Assembly: GCF_003148465.1 (NCBI RefSeq)
Contig: NZ_QGGI01000001.1
Coordinates: forward strand, 159,170-223,169
DNA from: Oceanotoga teriensis
GTDB lineage: Bacteria; Thermotogota; Thermotogae; Petrotogales; Petrotogaceae
DNA length: 64,000 nt
Reading direction: 5' to 3'
Below, one piece after another: positions 53,497-62,011 of this stretch (position 1 is the first letter of the stretch; every line of letters starts with the position of its first letter). A program made the position numbers and the translations under genes. The notes under the pieces were generated by a model. The model did no database searches. It was not told the origin of the DNA and worked only from the letters and a program-made list of their open reading frames with translations.

Positions 53497-54702
53497 TTAT
53501 ATTAAATTACGAATAACTATTGCAGTCCCCATTCCTCCACCTATACAAAGTGAAGCAAGTCCATACTCTTTTTTTTGTTTCAACATTTCATGAATCAAAG
53601 TTACTATAATTCTATTACCTGATGCACCTACAGGATGTCCCAAAGCTATAGCTCCACCATTCAAATTAGTTCTTTCCATAAACCAATTTTTATCTTTCTT
53701 ATAATAATCACTTAGTTCTTTAATTACACCAAGAGATTGAGATGCAAATGCTTCATTTAGTTCAAACAATGATATATCATCTAAACTTAAACCAGTTTTC
53801 TCCATAACTTTTTTTATTGCTGGAACTGGTCCCAATCCCATAAATGCAGGATCTACTCCAGCTTGAGAAAATGCAATTATTTCAGCAATTGGTTTTAAAT
53901 TATATTTTTCAACTGCTTCTTCTGAAGCAAGAATCATAATACTCGCCCCATCATTAATTCCTGAAGAATTTCCAGCAGTAACAGTTCCATCTTTTTTGAA
54001 AGCTGGCCTCAACATTCCAAGTTTTTCAACACTTGTAAGTCTAGGATGTTCGTCAGTATCAAATACAACTTCACCTTTTCTTGTTTTTATTTTATAAGGA
54101 ATTATTTCATCTTTAAATCTTCCATTCTCTATTGCTTGATTAGCCCTTAATTGAGACGTATATGCAAATTCATCTTGTTCCTCTCTGCTTATATTATATT
54201 TTTGTGCTATATTTTCAGCAGTTACACCCATATGATATTGATTAAAAACATCTGTTAAAGAATCATTTATCATATGATCTATAACTGTTTGATTACCCAT
54301 TTTACTTCCGAATCTATTATTTGAATTTATTAAATATGGTGCCATAGACATATTTTCAATACCACCAGCAACAACTAAATCTGCTTGTTCAGACATTATA
54401 TCTGTTGCACCTATCATAACTGCTTTCATTCCTGAACCACATATCATATTTATAGTATAAGCAGGAGATTCAACAGGTATTCCAGCATAAATAGCAACCT
54501 GCCTACCTGGACCCATTCCTTGGCCTGCACCTAAAATATTACCAATTATTGTCTCATCTATATTATTAGGACTCAAATTATTTATACTTATCATTTCTTT
54601 TAAAACATGTGCTCCGAGCTTGGATGCAGGTTCATTTTTAAGAGTTCCGCCAAATGTTCCTAAAGCTGTTCTTTTTGCATCAATAATAAATACTTTGCTC
54701 AT
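53497..54702 (-). CDS. Acetyl-CoA acetyltransferase (thiolase)
   Basis: 401 aa degradative/biosynthetic thiolase. The nucleophile Cys in [12 protein letters not shown] (~89), the His in [10 protein letters not shown] (~351), and the second Cys in SLCIGGGMG (~387) form the catalytic set. It splits acetoacetyl-CoA into two acetyl-CoA or runs in reverse. It lies between the CoA-transferase and the binding-protein gene in the same operon. Starts at ATG after AAGGAGG. Confidence 0.96.
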   Translation of the reverse strand: MSKVFIIDAKRTALGTFGGTLKNEPASKLGAHVLKEMISINNLSPNNIDETIIGNILGAGQGMGPGRQVAIYAGIPVESPAYTINMICGSGMKAVMIGATDIMSEQADLVVAGGIENMSMAPYLINSNNRFGSKMGNQTVIDHMINDSLTDVFNQYHMGVTAENIAQKYNISREEQDEFAYTSQLRANQAIENGRFKDEIIPYKIKTRKGEVVFDTDEHPRLTSVEKLGMLRPAFKKDGTVTAGNSSGINDGASIMILASEEAVEKYNLKPIAEIIAFSQAGVDPAFMGLGPVPAIKKVMEKTGLSLDDISLFELNEAFASQSLGVIKELSDYYKKDKNWFMERTNLNGGAIALGHPVGASGNRIIVTLIHEMLKQKKEYGLASLCIGGGMGTAIVIRNLI

Positions 54703-54734
54703 ATATTGTTCCTCCTTAATAATAAATAATAAAA

Positions 54735-56048
54735 TTAAATATATCCAAGTTCTTTAGCTTCTGTTAAAAGTTTTTCTCTAAAATCAGGGTGTGAAATTTC
54801 TATTAATGCTTTTACCCTCTGTGAAAGACTTTTACCTCTTAAGTGAGCTACACCAAATTCAGTTACTACATAATCCACATCATGTCTTGGAACAGAAATA
54901 GTAGATCCTTGTGGATGTGCTGAAACTATGGTAGAAATTGCTCCTTTTTTTGCAGTTGATCTCAAAGCTATAATACCTTTACCATTTTTACTTTTAATAG
55001 CTCCTCTATGTGTATCAAGTTGTCCTCCAGTTCCTGAAAATTGTTTAGTACCAATTGCTTCTGAAACAACTTGACCTTGTAAATCAACAGAAATAGCAGT
55101 ATTAATAGAAATCATATTATCATTTTGAGCTATTACAAAAGGATCATTAACATAACTTCCTCTCATAACCCATACGCCTGGATTATTATTCAACCATTCA
55201 TACATCCTTTTAGATCCAAGTGCAAAAGTACAAATAGATCTGCCTTTCCATAAATTCTTTTTATTATTTGTTATTACACCAGCTTCAAACAAATCAATCA
55301 TAGATTCTGTAAACATCTCCGTATGAACTCCGAGATCTCTCTTATCAACTAATAACTTTGCCACAGCATTAGGAATTCCACCTATTCCTATTTGAATAGT
55401 AGATCCATCATCTACTAAATCAGCTATATATTTAGCTATCTTTTCTTCAAGTTCGGATGGTTCAACTATTGGTAAAGCCGGAATTTCCCAATCAGATTCA
55501 ACTATATAATCAGCTTGATTTATATGTACTTGGGTTTCTCCGTGAATCCAAGGCATATTATTATTAACTTCTAAAACAACCATATCAGCATTTTCAATTA
55601 CTTCCATTTCATAGACATTTGAAAGACCTAAACTAAAATATCCTGAATTTTCAAGCATTGGAGTAACAGTTCCCCAAAACACTAATTTTGAATCATCCTC
55701 TTTTTCACTCATTATTTTATCTGTACCAGCCATATGAAGATTATTAGGAATATAATCAACAGTGCATAAACCTTCAGATTTTGCTTTTCTTGTAGGTGGC
55801 GCATAAAACCATGAATGATTTGCAAATTTATTCTCATACTCTTTTTCCATAAAAAATGGATACTCTTTCATATTAAGACAAGTTAATACCTTTATATATT
55901 CAAAATTATCTTTATATTTATGAAGATTACTCAAAAACCCTTGAGCTTCTGTAGCCGCAAGACCTACGACTACAGTTGCTCTTTTAGGGAGTGAAAGAAT
56001 AGCATCTTCAATTGATTTTAATTTATTATTATATTGCTTTCTCCACAT
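54735..56048 (-). CDS. Acetyl-CoA hydrolase/CoA-transferase family (4-hydroxybutyrate/butyrate type)
   Basis: 437 aa. Family I CoA-transferase fold of the AcH1/Cat1-Cat2 group. DLVDDGSTIQIGIGGIPNAVAKLL (~210-235) is the CoA-binding glycine loop, HTEMFTESMIDL contains the expected catalytic Glu, and the C-terminal VDYVVTEFGVAHLRGKSLSQR is diagnostic. It moves CoA from acetyl-CoA to a short carboxylic acid. The ATG at 56048 fits the GAGGGATG ribosome site; the longer frame from 56069 runs through it. Confidence 0.92.
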   Translation of the reverse strand: MWRKQYNNKLKSIEDAILSLPKRATVVVGLAATEAQGFLSNLHKYKDNFEYIKVLTCLNMKEYPFFMEKEYENKFANHSWFYAPPTRKAKSEGLCTVDYIPNNLHMAGTDKIMSEKEDDSKLVFWGTVTPMLENSGYFSLGLSNVYEMEVIENADMVVLEVNNNMPWIHGETQVHINQADYIVESDWEIPALPIVEPSELEEKIAKYIADLVDDGSTIQIGIGGIPNAVAKLLVDKRDLGVHTEMFTESMIDLFEAGVITNNKKNLWKGRSICTFALGSKRMYEWLNNNPGVWVMRGSYVNDPFVIAQNDNMISINTAISVDLQGQVVSEAIGTKQFSGTGGQLDTHRGAIKSKNGKGIIALRSTAKKGAISTIVSAHPQGSTISVPRHDVDYVVTEFGVAHLRGKSLSQRVKALIEISHPDFREKLLTEAKELGYI

Positions 56049-56073
56049 ATTGACATCCCTCTTTTTCAATTAT

Positions 56074-56814
56074 TTAAAGAATAGTACCTCCGTTAACACT
56101 TAAAACATGACCTGTTATATAAGAAGCTTCTTCTGATGCTAAGAAAAATACAGCATCTGCAACTTCAGTCGCTTTTCCCATTCTTTTAAGAGTTACTTTT
56201 TCAACTATTGAATTTAAAACTTTTTCAGGCATTTTTTCAGTCATTGGAGTTAAAATAAAGCCAGGAGCAACAGCATTAACTCTTATATTTGCACCTTTTC
56301 TTGCAAATTCTTTAGCCCATGAATAAGTCATAGAAATAACTCCACCTTTTGTTGCAGCATAATTTGTTTGGCCTATATTACCTTTTTCTCCAACAATAGA
56401 AGAAATACTTACTATACTACCTTTTTCATTTTCAAGCATAAGCGGAACAACTGCTTGAGTCATGTTAAATACGCCTTTTAAATTTACATTTATTACTCTA
56501 TCCCATGCATCTTCTTCCATTTTTTGAATCAAAGCATCAGCTGTAATACCAGCATTATTAACTAAAACATCGATTCTACCGTATTCATTTTTTGCCAATT
56601 CTACAAATTCTTTTATATTTTCTCTATTAGTTACATTAAGAACATATCCTTTTACATTTGAATACGCATTTTCAAGTTCATTTAATGCATCTTCATTCAT
56701 ATCAAGAGCATATACAACAGTAGCTTCTTCTTTAGCCATTTTCTCTACAATAGCTTTACCTATACCTCTTGCACCACCAGTTACAACACATACTTTTCCT
56801 TTCATTCTATCCAT
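56074..56814 (-). CDS. fabG: Short-chain dehydrogenase, 3-oxoacyl-(ACP/CoA) reductase type
   Basis: 246 aa SDR. NAD(P) motif TGGARGIG (~12-19), NNAG (~87), catalytic Ser138-Tyr151-Lys155 region SISSIVG ... YAATKGG, and the FabG/PhaB ending YITGHVLSVNGGTIL. In this operon it most likely interconverts 3-hydroxyacyl-CoA and 3-oxoacyl-CoA. The Asp in VYALDMNED after the second strand favours NAD+ over NADP+, consistent with an oxidative role. Start ATG at 56814 after AGGAGG; the longer frame to 56883 is rejected. Confidence 0.9.
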   Translation of the reverse strand: MDRMKGKVCVVTGGARGIGKAIVEKMAKEEATVVYALDMNEDALNELENAYSNVKGYVLNVTNRENIKEFVELAKNEYGRIDVLVNNAGITADALIQKMEEDAWDRVINVNLKGVFNMTQAVVPLMLENEKGSIVSISSIVGEKGNIGQTNYAATKGGVISMTYSWAKEFARKGANIRVNAVAPGFILTPMTEKMPEKVLNSIVEKVTLKRMGKATEVADAVFFLASEEASYITGHVLSVNGGTIL

Positions 56815-56840
56815 CTTAATTCCTCCTATCAAAAAATGAT

Positions 56841-57854
56841 TTAACCTACGTAATCTCCCCACTGAACAGTTGCAGCTGCCCAAACAAAGCCTATTCCAGC
56901 TCCAACCATAACAACGATATCTCCATCTTTTATCTTTTCTGATTCAAGACCTAATTTAATAGATAAAACTTGATCATTTTGACCTATATGACCATATTCA
57001 TTTAAATAAGTTGTTTGTTCAGAATCAAGACCTAATTCATCTAAAACCGCATCATGAGCAGATTTTTTAAAATGTAATATCGCAAGATAATCTATATCTT
57101 TATCAGTTCTACCACTTTTTGAAAGTGATTCTCTTATTACATGATAAAAATTCGGCATAGTCCTTTCACCAAGTTTTTTCTTAAAAGATTCAGCATCTCT
57201 AACAACAAAATGCATATCTTTAACATCTTCTTCAGTCATAGGCCAATTTTTAGATCCACCAACCTCAACTACACAATCTTCAGAAAAGGATCCATCGCCT
57301 TTAAATGCCGTTCCTAAAATAACATTTTTGTTATATCCCTTTCTTAAAACCATTGCTGCACCACCAACACCAATATCAAACATAAACGATGTCTCCGCAA
57401 CTGAATAATCAATTAAATCAGAGTTTCTATATCCAGAAACAAGTAAAGCTGTTTTATAATTTTCATTTCCTTTCAATAAAGAACTTGCTGTTTCCATACC
57501 AACCATCATAGAACCACACATAGCTTCCATATCAAAACCCCATGCATTAACAGCCCCTATTTCTTCAGCAACTTTTAAACTGGCTAACCAACAAGGATAA
57601 TCTTTATGTTGTGCACCATTCCAAATAACAATGTCTATTTCTTTTGGATCTATACCAGCTTCTTTTATAGCTTCTTTTGCTGCCTGTATTCCCATATAAC
57701 TTGTAGTATCTTTTGGACCAGGAATAGTTTTTTTATCAACGCCAAATTTCTGGCTTATGACCCATTCAGGTATTCCTGTTTTTTCTGCAATTTCAGCTGA
57801 ACTAATATAATTTTCAGGACAATATGTACCTAATCCCATTATTCCGATATTCAT
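56841..57854 (-). CDS. KAS III-like (FabH superfamily) condensing enzyme
   Basis: 337 aa thiolase-superfamily protein. Active-site Cys113 lies in EAMCGSM. The second residue is the His of LHFKKSAHD. Where FabH has the Asn of GN(T/S), this protein has His in YGHIGQND, giving Cys-His-His. It may form or cleave a 3-oxoacyl-CoA rather than start fatty acid synthesis, as no other fab gene is nearby except the SDR. First gene of the catabolic operon; ATG at 57854 after AGAGGTGAT, the longer frame from 57926 is rejected. Confidence 0.8.
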   Translation of the reverse strand: MNIGIMGLGTYCPENYISSAEIAEKTGIPEWVISQKFGVDKKTIPGPKDTTSYMGIQAAKEAIKEAGIDPKEIDIVIWNGAQHKDYPCWLASLKVAEEIGAVNAWGFDMEAMCGSMMVGMETASSLLKGNENYKTALLVSGYRNSDLIDYSVAETSFMFDIGVGGAAMVLRKGYNKNVILGTAFKGDGSFSEDCVVEVGGSKNWPMTEEDVKDMHFVVRDAESFKKKLGERTMPNFYHVIRESLSKSGRTDKDIDYLAILHFKKSAHDAVLDELGLDSEQTTYLNEYGHIGQNDQVLSIKLGLESEKIKDGDIVVMVGAGIGFVWAAATVQWGDYVG

Positions 57855-57896
57855 TAATATCACCTCTTGATATAAAATAGCTTTTTTAATCTCTTC

Positions 57897-57936
57897 TGAA
57901 TCACTTCTCATTTTTATATGAATCACTTCTCATTTT
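57897..57936. repeat. Tandem 18-bp direct repeat, candidate double-TetR operator
   Basis: TGAATCACTTCTCATTTT occurs perfectly twice (57897-57914 and 57919-57936), 22 bp apart, i.e. about two helical turns so both lie on the same DNA face. Copy 2 covers the predicted -10 and start site, copy 1 the early leader, as for a repressor. Confidence 0.72.
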
Positions 57937-57959
57937 AATATAAAAAAATAAAATATCAA
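57932..57959 (-). promoter_or_regulatory. Predicted promoter of the KAS III/Liv catabolic operon
   Basis: Minus strand: -35 TTGATA (57954-57959), 16-bp spacer, -10 TAAAAT (57932-57937), start near 57925, leader about 70 nt. Confidence 0.55.
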
Positions 57960-58218
57960 AAGCTATTTTATTAGCATAAGAGATATTCTACAACAAATAA
58001 ATAGAAATATACCTTAAAAAATTTAATTTTGGTATTTTTACTAAGTTTTACATTTCTTTGATAAAATGATATCAAATTTTACAAAATTTATGAAATCAAA
58101 ATATACACCAATAAAAATGGTTTAAAGCTATTTTAAAAGATATATTCAAACAAATTAAATACAAACTTTAATTTTATGATAAAATAAAAATAAGTAAAAA
58201 ATAAATGGAGGTCTTTAT

Positions 58219-58968
58219 ATGTATGAAAATTTTGCAGAAATCTATTCAAAAGGAGAGTACACTTCTTATAGTCAAAGTATATCTGAAGTATTTCCTATTT
58301 TATTAAATTATTTAAAAATAAAATCGAATAACATATTAGATATTGCATGTGGAGAAGGTACATTTTGCAGAAATATTAAAATTCAAAACCCTTTAATAGA
58401 AGTAGAAGGATTAGATATATCAAATAAAATGATAGAAATCGCCAATGGCAAAACAAAAGATTTAAATTTAAATATAAAATATTATGTTCAAAATATGATC
58501 GATTTTAAAACGAATAAACAATACGATTTAATAACTTCTTGGTTTGATAGTATAAACTATATAAATTCTGAAGAAGAACTAAATAAATTGTTCAAATCAG
58601 TATATAATCATTTAAAAAAGAATGGTTATTTCATATTTGATATAAATAGTATATATGCATTATCAAATATATGGCCTGGTGAAAGAATACAAAATGAAAA
58701 CGAAGATTTTATAGAAATTCATTCTGGAGATTTTAATTTTGAAAATAATATTGCAACATTAAAAATAATTATATTCAAAAAATTAAAAAATGGAACTTAT
58801 AAAAAAATAGAGGAATATCATAAAGAAAAAGGATATACCTTAAAAACTATAAAAAATATTTTAAGAAAAAACAATTTTCAAATAATTAATATTTATAGTT
58901 GTTTAGATCCATTAATAAAAGCTCAAGAAAATGATAATAGATATTATATATTTGCTAAAAAAGATTAA
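58219..58968 (+). CDS. SAM-dependent class I methyltransferase
   Basis: 249 aa. The SAM site ILDIACGEGTFCRNI (motif I, about 40-54), EGLDISNKMIEIA (motif II), and YDLITSWFDSINYI (motif IV) are clear. The overall form is that of methyltransferases acting on small molecules; target unknown. Monocistronic: own SD (GGAGG) and a terminator at its stop codon. Confidence 0.87.
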   Translation: MYENFAEIYSKGEYTSYSQSISEVFPILLNYLKIKSNNILDIACGEGTFCRNIKIQNPLIEVEGLDISNKMIEIANGKTKDLNLNIKYYVQNMIDFKTNKQYDLITSWFDSINYINSEEELNKLFKSVYNHLKKNGYFIFDINSIYALSNIWPGERIQNENEDFIEIHSGDFNFENNIATLKIIIFKKLKNGTYKKIEEYHKEKGYTLKTIKNILRKNNFQIINIYSCLDPLIKAQENDNRYYIFAKKD

Positions 58969-59001
58969 GGAGAAGTAATAAAAATTACTTCTCCTTATTT
59001 G
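58966..59001. terminator. Bidirectional terminator
   Basis: 14-bp stem TAAGGAGAAGTAAT / ATTACTTCTCCTTA with AAAA loop, then T-rich. It includes the methyltransferase stop codon; the opposing MFS gene's last codons lie in its right arm. Confidence 0.83.
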
Positions 59002-60319
59002 TTTTAAAAATGCTCAATATCTTAGTATATATTCCCAAATTAACATCTCTTCTTCTAAAAGAAATAGAATTACTTATAACAATACCTTTATATTTCAAAG
59101 GCTTCTCAAAAGCTTTAACATTACTCAAAAGCAATATAGAATAAATTCTTAATATAAAGCCTATTATAAAAATCAATTGAATACCATAATAACTTTCATC
59201 AAAAATATAAAATACTTTTCCTTTTAAAAAATTCCCTAAAAATCCTCCCGCTAAAGAAGCACAAATAGCTGCAAACCCCGAAGCAATAGAATAAGCTGCG
59301 ACATAATTTTCAACTGGATCTTTAGCGATTTCAAGTAATAAATTTAATATGGCTAAATTTATTGCAGACCAAGCAAAAGCAGAAAAAATTGAATCCATTA
59401 AAATTATAGACTTATAATTATAAACTCTCATCAAAAAAAACAATAAAGTTGATATAGTTGATATAGTCATTCCTAAACTTAAAATATTTTTATTTCCAAA
59501 TTCATCGATCATATTTCCATATAACATATATAAAAAAATAGACAATATACTCGTTAACATACTCATATGACCTAAAAATTCATAATTAACATTCAAAATT
59601 GTAATTTCATAATATGAAAAATAAGGTCTTGTAAATTCAACTGCAAAAGTCCAAACCATTATAAACTTTAAAAACCTTTTAAATTGACTATCCTTAAACG
59701 TTTTACCCAATTTAACATCAAGAGCTTTTATATCTGATTCAGGTATATTATGTTTATATAAAAGATAAACAGAAAATATTGAAAAAAAACTCATTATTAA
59801 AGTTATAAATAACATACTCTTACCAGTATCTTTTAAATTTAATAATTGTGAATAGACAAATAACATAACTATACCGGAAATAGATGAAAATATATTTCTA
59901 AATCCAAAATATTTTCCCCTATCTTCAAATTTAATTATATCTCTCATGGATGAAGTCCATATATTCCCTACAAAAGTTCCAAAAAAAGAAAATATTGAAA
60001 AAACAGCAACTAAAATATACTTATTTTTAAAATCTAAAAAAATTAATACAGGTAATATTAAAAAAACAGTTCTAGACAAAAAAGCAAAAAACATTAAAGA
60101 TTTTTTTCGACTTCTAAATTTTTTTAATATTTTTTTTGTGAAAATCTGAAACAATTGTGCAATAACTGGAAATGAAGATATTAAAGAAATTTCAAGTGGA
60201 TTAGAACCAAAAAACAAAGCAATAGATGTAATTATAAAACCTTGTGTTGCAATGAAAAAAGAATTATAAACACTACCTTCAGCTATAGAATATTTCATAG
60301 TTGATGTTAATTTTGTCAA
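58985..60319 (-). CDS. MFS-like membrane transporter
   Basis: 444 aa, about twelve helices. The loop after helix 2 reads KKILKKFRSRKKSL, and helix 5-6 has IKFEDRGKYFGFRNIFSSISG, features of the MFS-1 group without a clear sugar or drug motif. TTG start after GGGGTGA. An inverted repeat lies in its upstream region. Substrate unknown. Confidence 0.8.
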   Translation of the reverse strand: MTKLTSTMKYSIAEGSVYNSFFIATQGFIITSIALFFGSNPLEISLISSFPVIAQLFQIFTKKILKKFRSRKKSLMFFAFLSRTVFLILPVLIFLDFKNKYILVAVFSIFSFFGTFVGNIWTSSMRDIIKFEDRGKYFGFRNIFSSISGIVMLFVYSQLLNLKDTGKSMLFITLIMSFFSIFSVYLLYKHNIPESDIKALDVKLGKTFKDSQFKRFLKFIMVWTFAVEFTRPYFSYYEITILNVNYEFLGHMSMLTSILSIFLYMLYGNMIDEFGNKNILSLGMTISTISTLLFFLMRVYNYKSIILMDSIFSAFAWSAINLAILNLLLEIAKDPVENYVAAYSIASGFAAICASLAGGFLGNFLKGKVFYIFDESYYGIQLIFIIGFILRIYSILLLSNVKAFEKPLKYKGIVISNSISFRRRDVNLGIYTKILSIFKTNKEK

Positions 60320-60371
60320 TATTTTTCACCCCGAAAAAATCATATGTTAATTAATATTATAACCTTTTATA

Positions 60372-60401
60372 TAAACATAAGTTTAACTATTCTTATGTTT
60401 A
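60372..60401. repeat. Palindromic operator-like site upstream of the MFS gene
   Basis: TAAACATAAG (60372-60381) and its exact complement CTTATGTTTA (60392-60401), separated by 10 bp, in the upstream region of the MFS gene near a TATAAT-like element on the minus strand. No T run follows, so a protein-binding site is more likely than a terminator. Confidence 0.5.
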
Positions 60402-60526
60402 ATTAAACTAATTATAAAGAATGAATACAAGAAAAAAAGCTCCTTATTTTAATTTATTTTTTACAATATTTTTATATCTTATACATCAAAATAACTTATT
60501 ATTAACTAAATTTATGTAATTTTAAA

Positions 60527-60555
60527 TTGACTTCCATGATTTGGTGTATTATAAT
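60527..60555 (+). promoter_or_regulatory. Consensus sigma-70 promoter of the papain-like amidase gene
   Basis: -35 TTGACT (60527-60532), 17-bp spacer, -10 TATAAT (60550-60555). Confidence 0.85.
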
Positions 60556-60596
60556 ATTAGTACACTATTATTTTATTTATCTTTGGGGTGAAAAAG

Positions 60597-61856
60597 TTGA
60601 AAAAAACGTTTTTATATTTCATAACAATATTTTTATCTATAATACTATCAAATTGGATAATAAATAAAAATTTATTCAATGAAAGCTCATATAGAATTGG
60701 ATTATTAATAATATTGATATCTATAGGATTCTTAATTTTATACTCTACATTCAAAAACTTAAGTTATCATATATCAAAATTCAAAAAAACTACTTTAAAA
60801 GAGAGTTTAAAAGTTTTTATAACTTATTTTTTACTTGCTTTTTTAATAACTGGTTCAAATTTATTCAAAGAATATACAATAATAATATCAATTCCTCTAT
60901 TAATAGCTAATATAACTTTTTTATCTTTATTAATGATAAAATTATTTAAAATAATATTTAAAAAAAATTTTAAAAAAAACCTAATAACGATTAGTTTAAT
61001 ATTCAACCTTTCAATAACAGTTTTTTCAAACACAATAAATATTCAAAATAATAATAATCTTTTCTTTAATCTTTATAAAAACTATGAAAATATGACAATG
61101 GAATCATTTTATGCACTTCAGAAATATTTAGCAATATCAATAACTGGAGTTCAATATATACCAAGAAATCATAAATTTATAAAAAAAAGTCAAGTAAAAT
61201 TAATAACAAAAAAATTAAATCCAGGAGATATAATAGTAAGAAGACTTAACTGGCAATTAACAAATATAGGAATTGGAAGTTTTTGGACTCATTCTGGAAT
61301 ATATCTTGGCAATTTAGATCAAATGAATGATTATTTTAAAAATATAAAACAATTAAATGGGAAAAAATTTTCAGATTATATAAAACAAAAATTTCCTTTA
61401 ATATACAAAAACTTAAAAAACAATGATTATTCAATAATAGAAGCAATTGCAAAAGGAGTATCAATAAACAAAGTAGAAAACATGGGAGAATCTGATTATT
61501 TTGCTGCTGTCAGATCAGATCTGAACCAAGAAGAGATATTTGAAGTAGTTTTAGAATCATTTTCTCATTATGGAAAAGAATATGATTACAAATTTGATTT
61601 TGAAAATTCAGATGAATTAGTATGTTCAGAACTTGTATACTTATCTTATAAAAAATTTATAAATATTCCTTTTAAATATAGTAAATTCAGATGGATGTTA
61701 AGTCCAAACGATTTAATAGAATATGCCCTTAAAAACAAATTCAGTGTTCCAATATTTTTAGATGGATCCGAAAAAACAAAAATTGCTACTTTAAAAGATG
61801 CTAAAGAATTGGAATTGAGCTTACAAAGAAATATTTTAGACATTTTACAAAAATAA
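60597..61856 (+). CDS. Membrane-anchored permuted papain-like amidase (YiiX/C92-like)
   Basis: 419 aa. Four N-terminal membrane helices (about 8-155) carry a soluble C-terminal domain of the permuted NlpC/P60 type: LNPGDIIVRRLNW (start), FWTHSGIYLG (catalytic His), YSIIEAIAKGVSINKV, and SDELVCSELVYLSYK (catalytic Cys). YiiX/YaeF relatives have the same His-before-Cys order. The enzyme may cut peptide or acyl-amide bonds at the envelope. TTG at 60597 fits the GGGGTGA site better than GTG at 60588, which is part of it. Strong promoter and own terminator. Confidence 0.8.
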   Translation: MKKTFLYFITIFLSIILSNWIINKNLFNESSYRIGLLIILISIGFLILYSTFKNLSYHISKFKKTTLKESLKVFITYFLLAFLITGSNLFKEYTIIISIPLLIANITFLSLLMIKLFKIIFKKNFKKNLITISLIFNLSITVFSNTINIQNNNNLFFNLYKNYENMTMESFYALQKYLAISITGVQYIPRNHKFIKKSQVKLITKKLNPGDIIVRRLNWQLTNIGIGSFWTHSGIYLGNLDQMNDYFKNIKQLNGKKFSDYIKQKFPLIYKNLKNNDYSIIEAIAKGVSINKVENMGESDYFAAVRSDLNQEEIFEVVLESFSHYGKEYDYKFDFENSDELVCSELVYLSYKKFINIPFKYSKFRWMLSPNDLIEYALKNKFSVPIFLDGSEKTKIATLKDAKELELSLQRNILDILQK

Positions 61857-61886
61857 ATCCTCTTTTATAGAGGATTTATTTTTTAT
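61851..61886 (+). terminator. Terminator after the amidase gene
   Basis: 13-bp stem AAATAAATCCTCT / AGAGGATTTATTT, 5-nt loop, T run. The stop codon is in the left arm. Confidence 0.86.
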
Positions 61887-62011
61887 CATCTGTTAAATAA
61901 ATAATTCAAAATTTAACATCATATTCATATATCATGTGATATAATAAATTAAAGAAACGATTATTATTATTTTAATAAAAGGTTTCTCAGAAAAAATGGG
62001 AGGTGCATTTT

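Larger units (their letters stand above)
57855..58218. other. Divergent intergenic regulatory region (364 bp)
   Basis: No gene. It holds the operon promoter (minus), the 18-bp direct repeat, a 14-bp perfect inverted repeat with arms ATAAAATAGCTTTT (57872-57885) and AAAAGCTATTTTAT (57958-57971), and a palindrome TTTGATA-N6-TATCAAA (58057-58076) on the side of the methyltransferase gene. The rest is featureless AT-rich DNA. Confidence 0.7.

Noticed and set aside
57855-57926. Longer N-terminus for the KAS III-like protein starting at 57926
   Set aside because: It would place the strong AGAGGTGAT site and the tandem repeats inside coding sequence; ATG 57854 is correctly spaced.
57897-57936. CRISPR array
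   Set aside because: Only two short repeats with a 4-bp gap; no spacers and no cas genes anywhere in the window.
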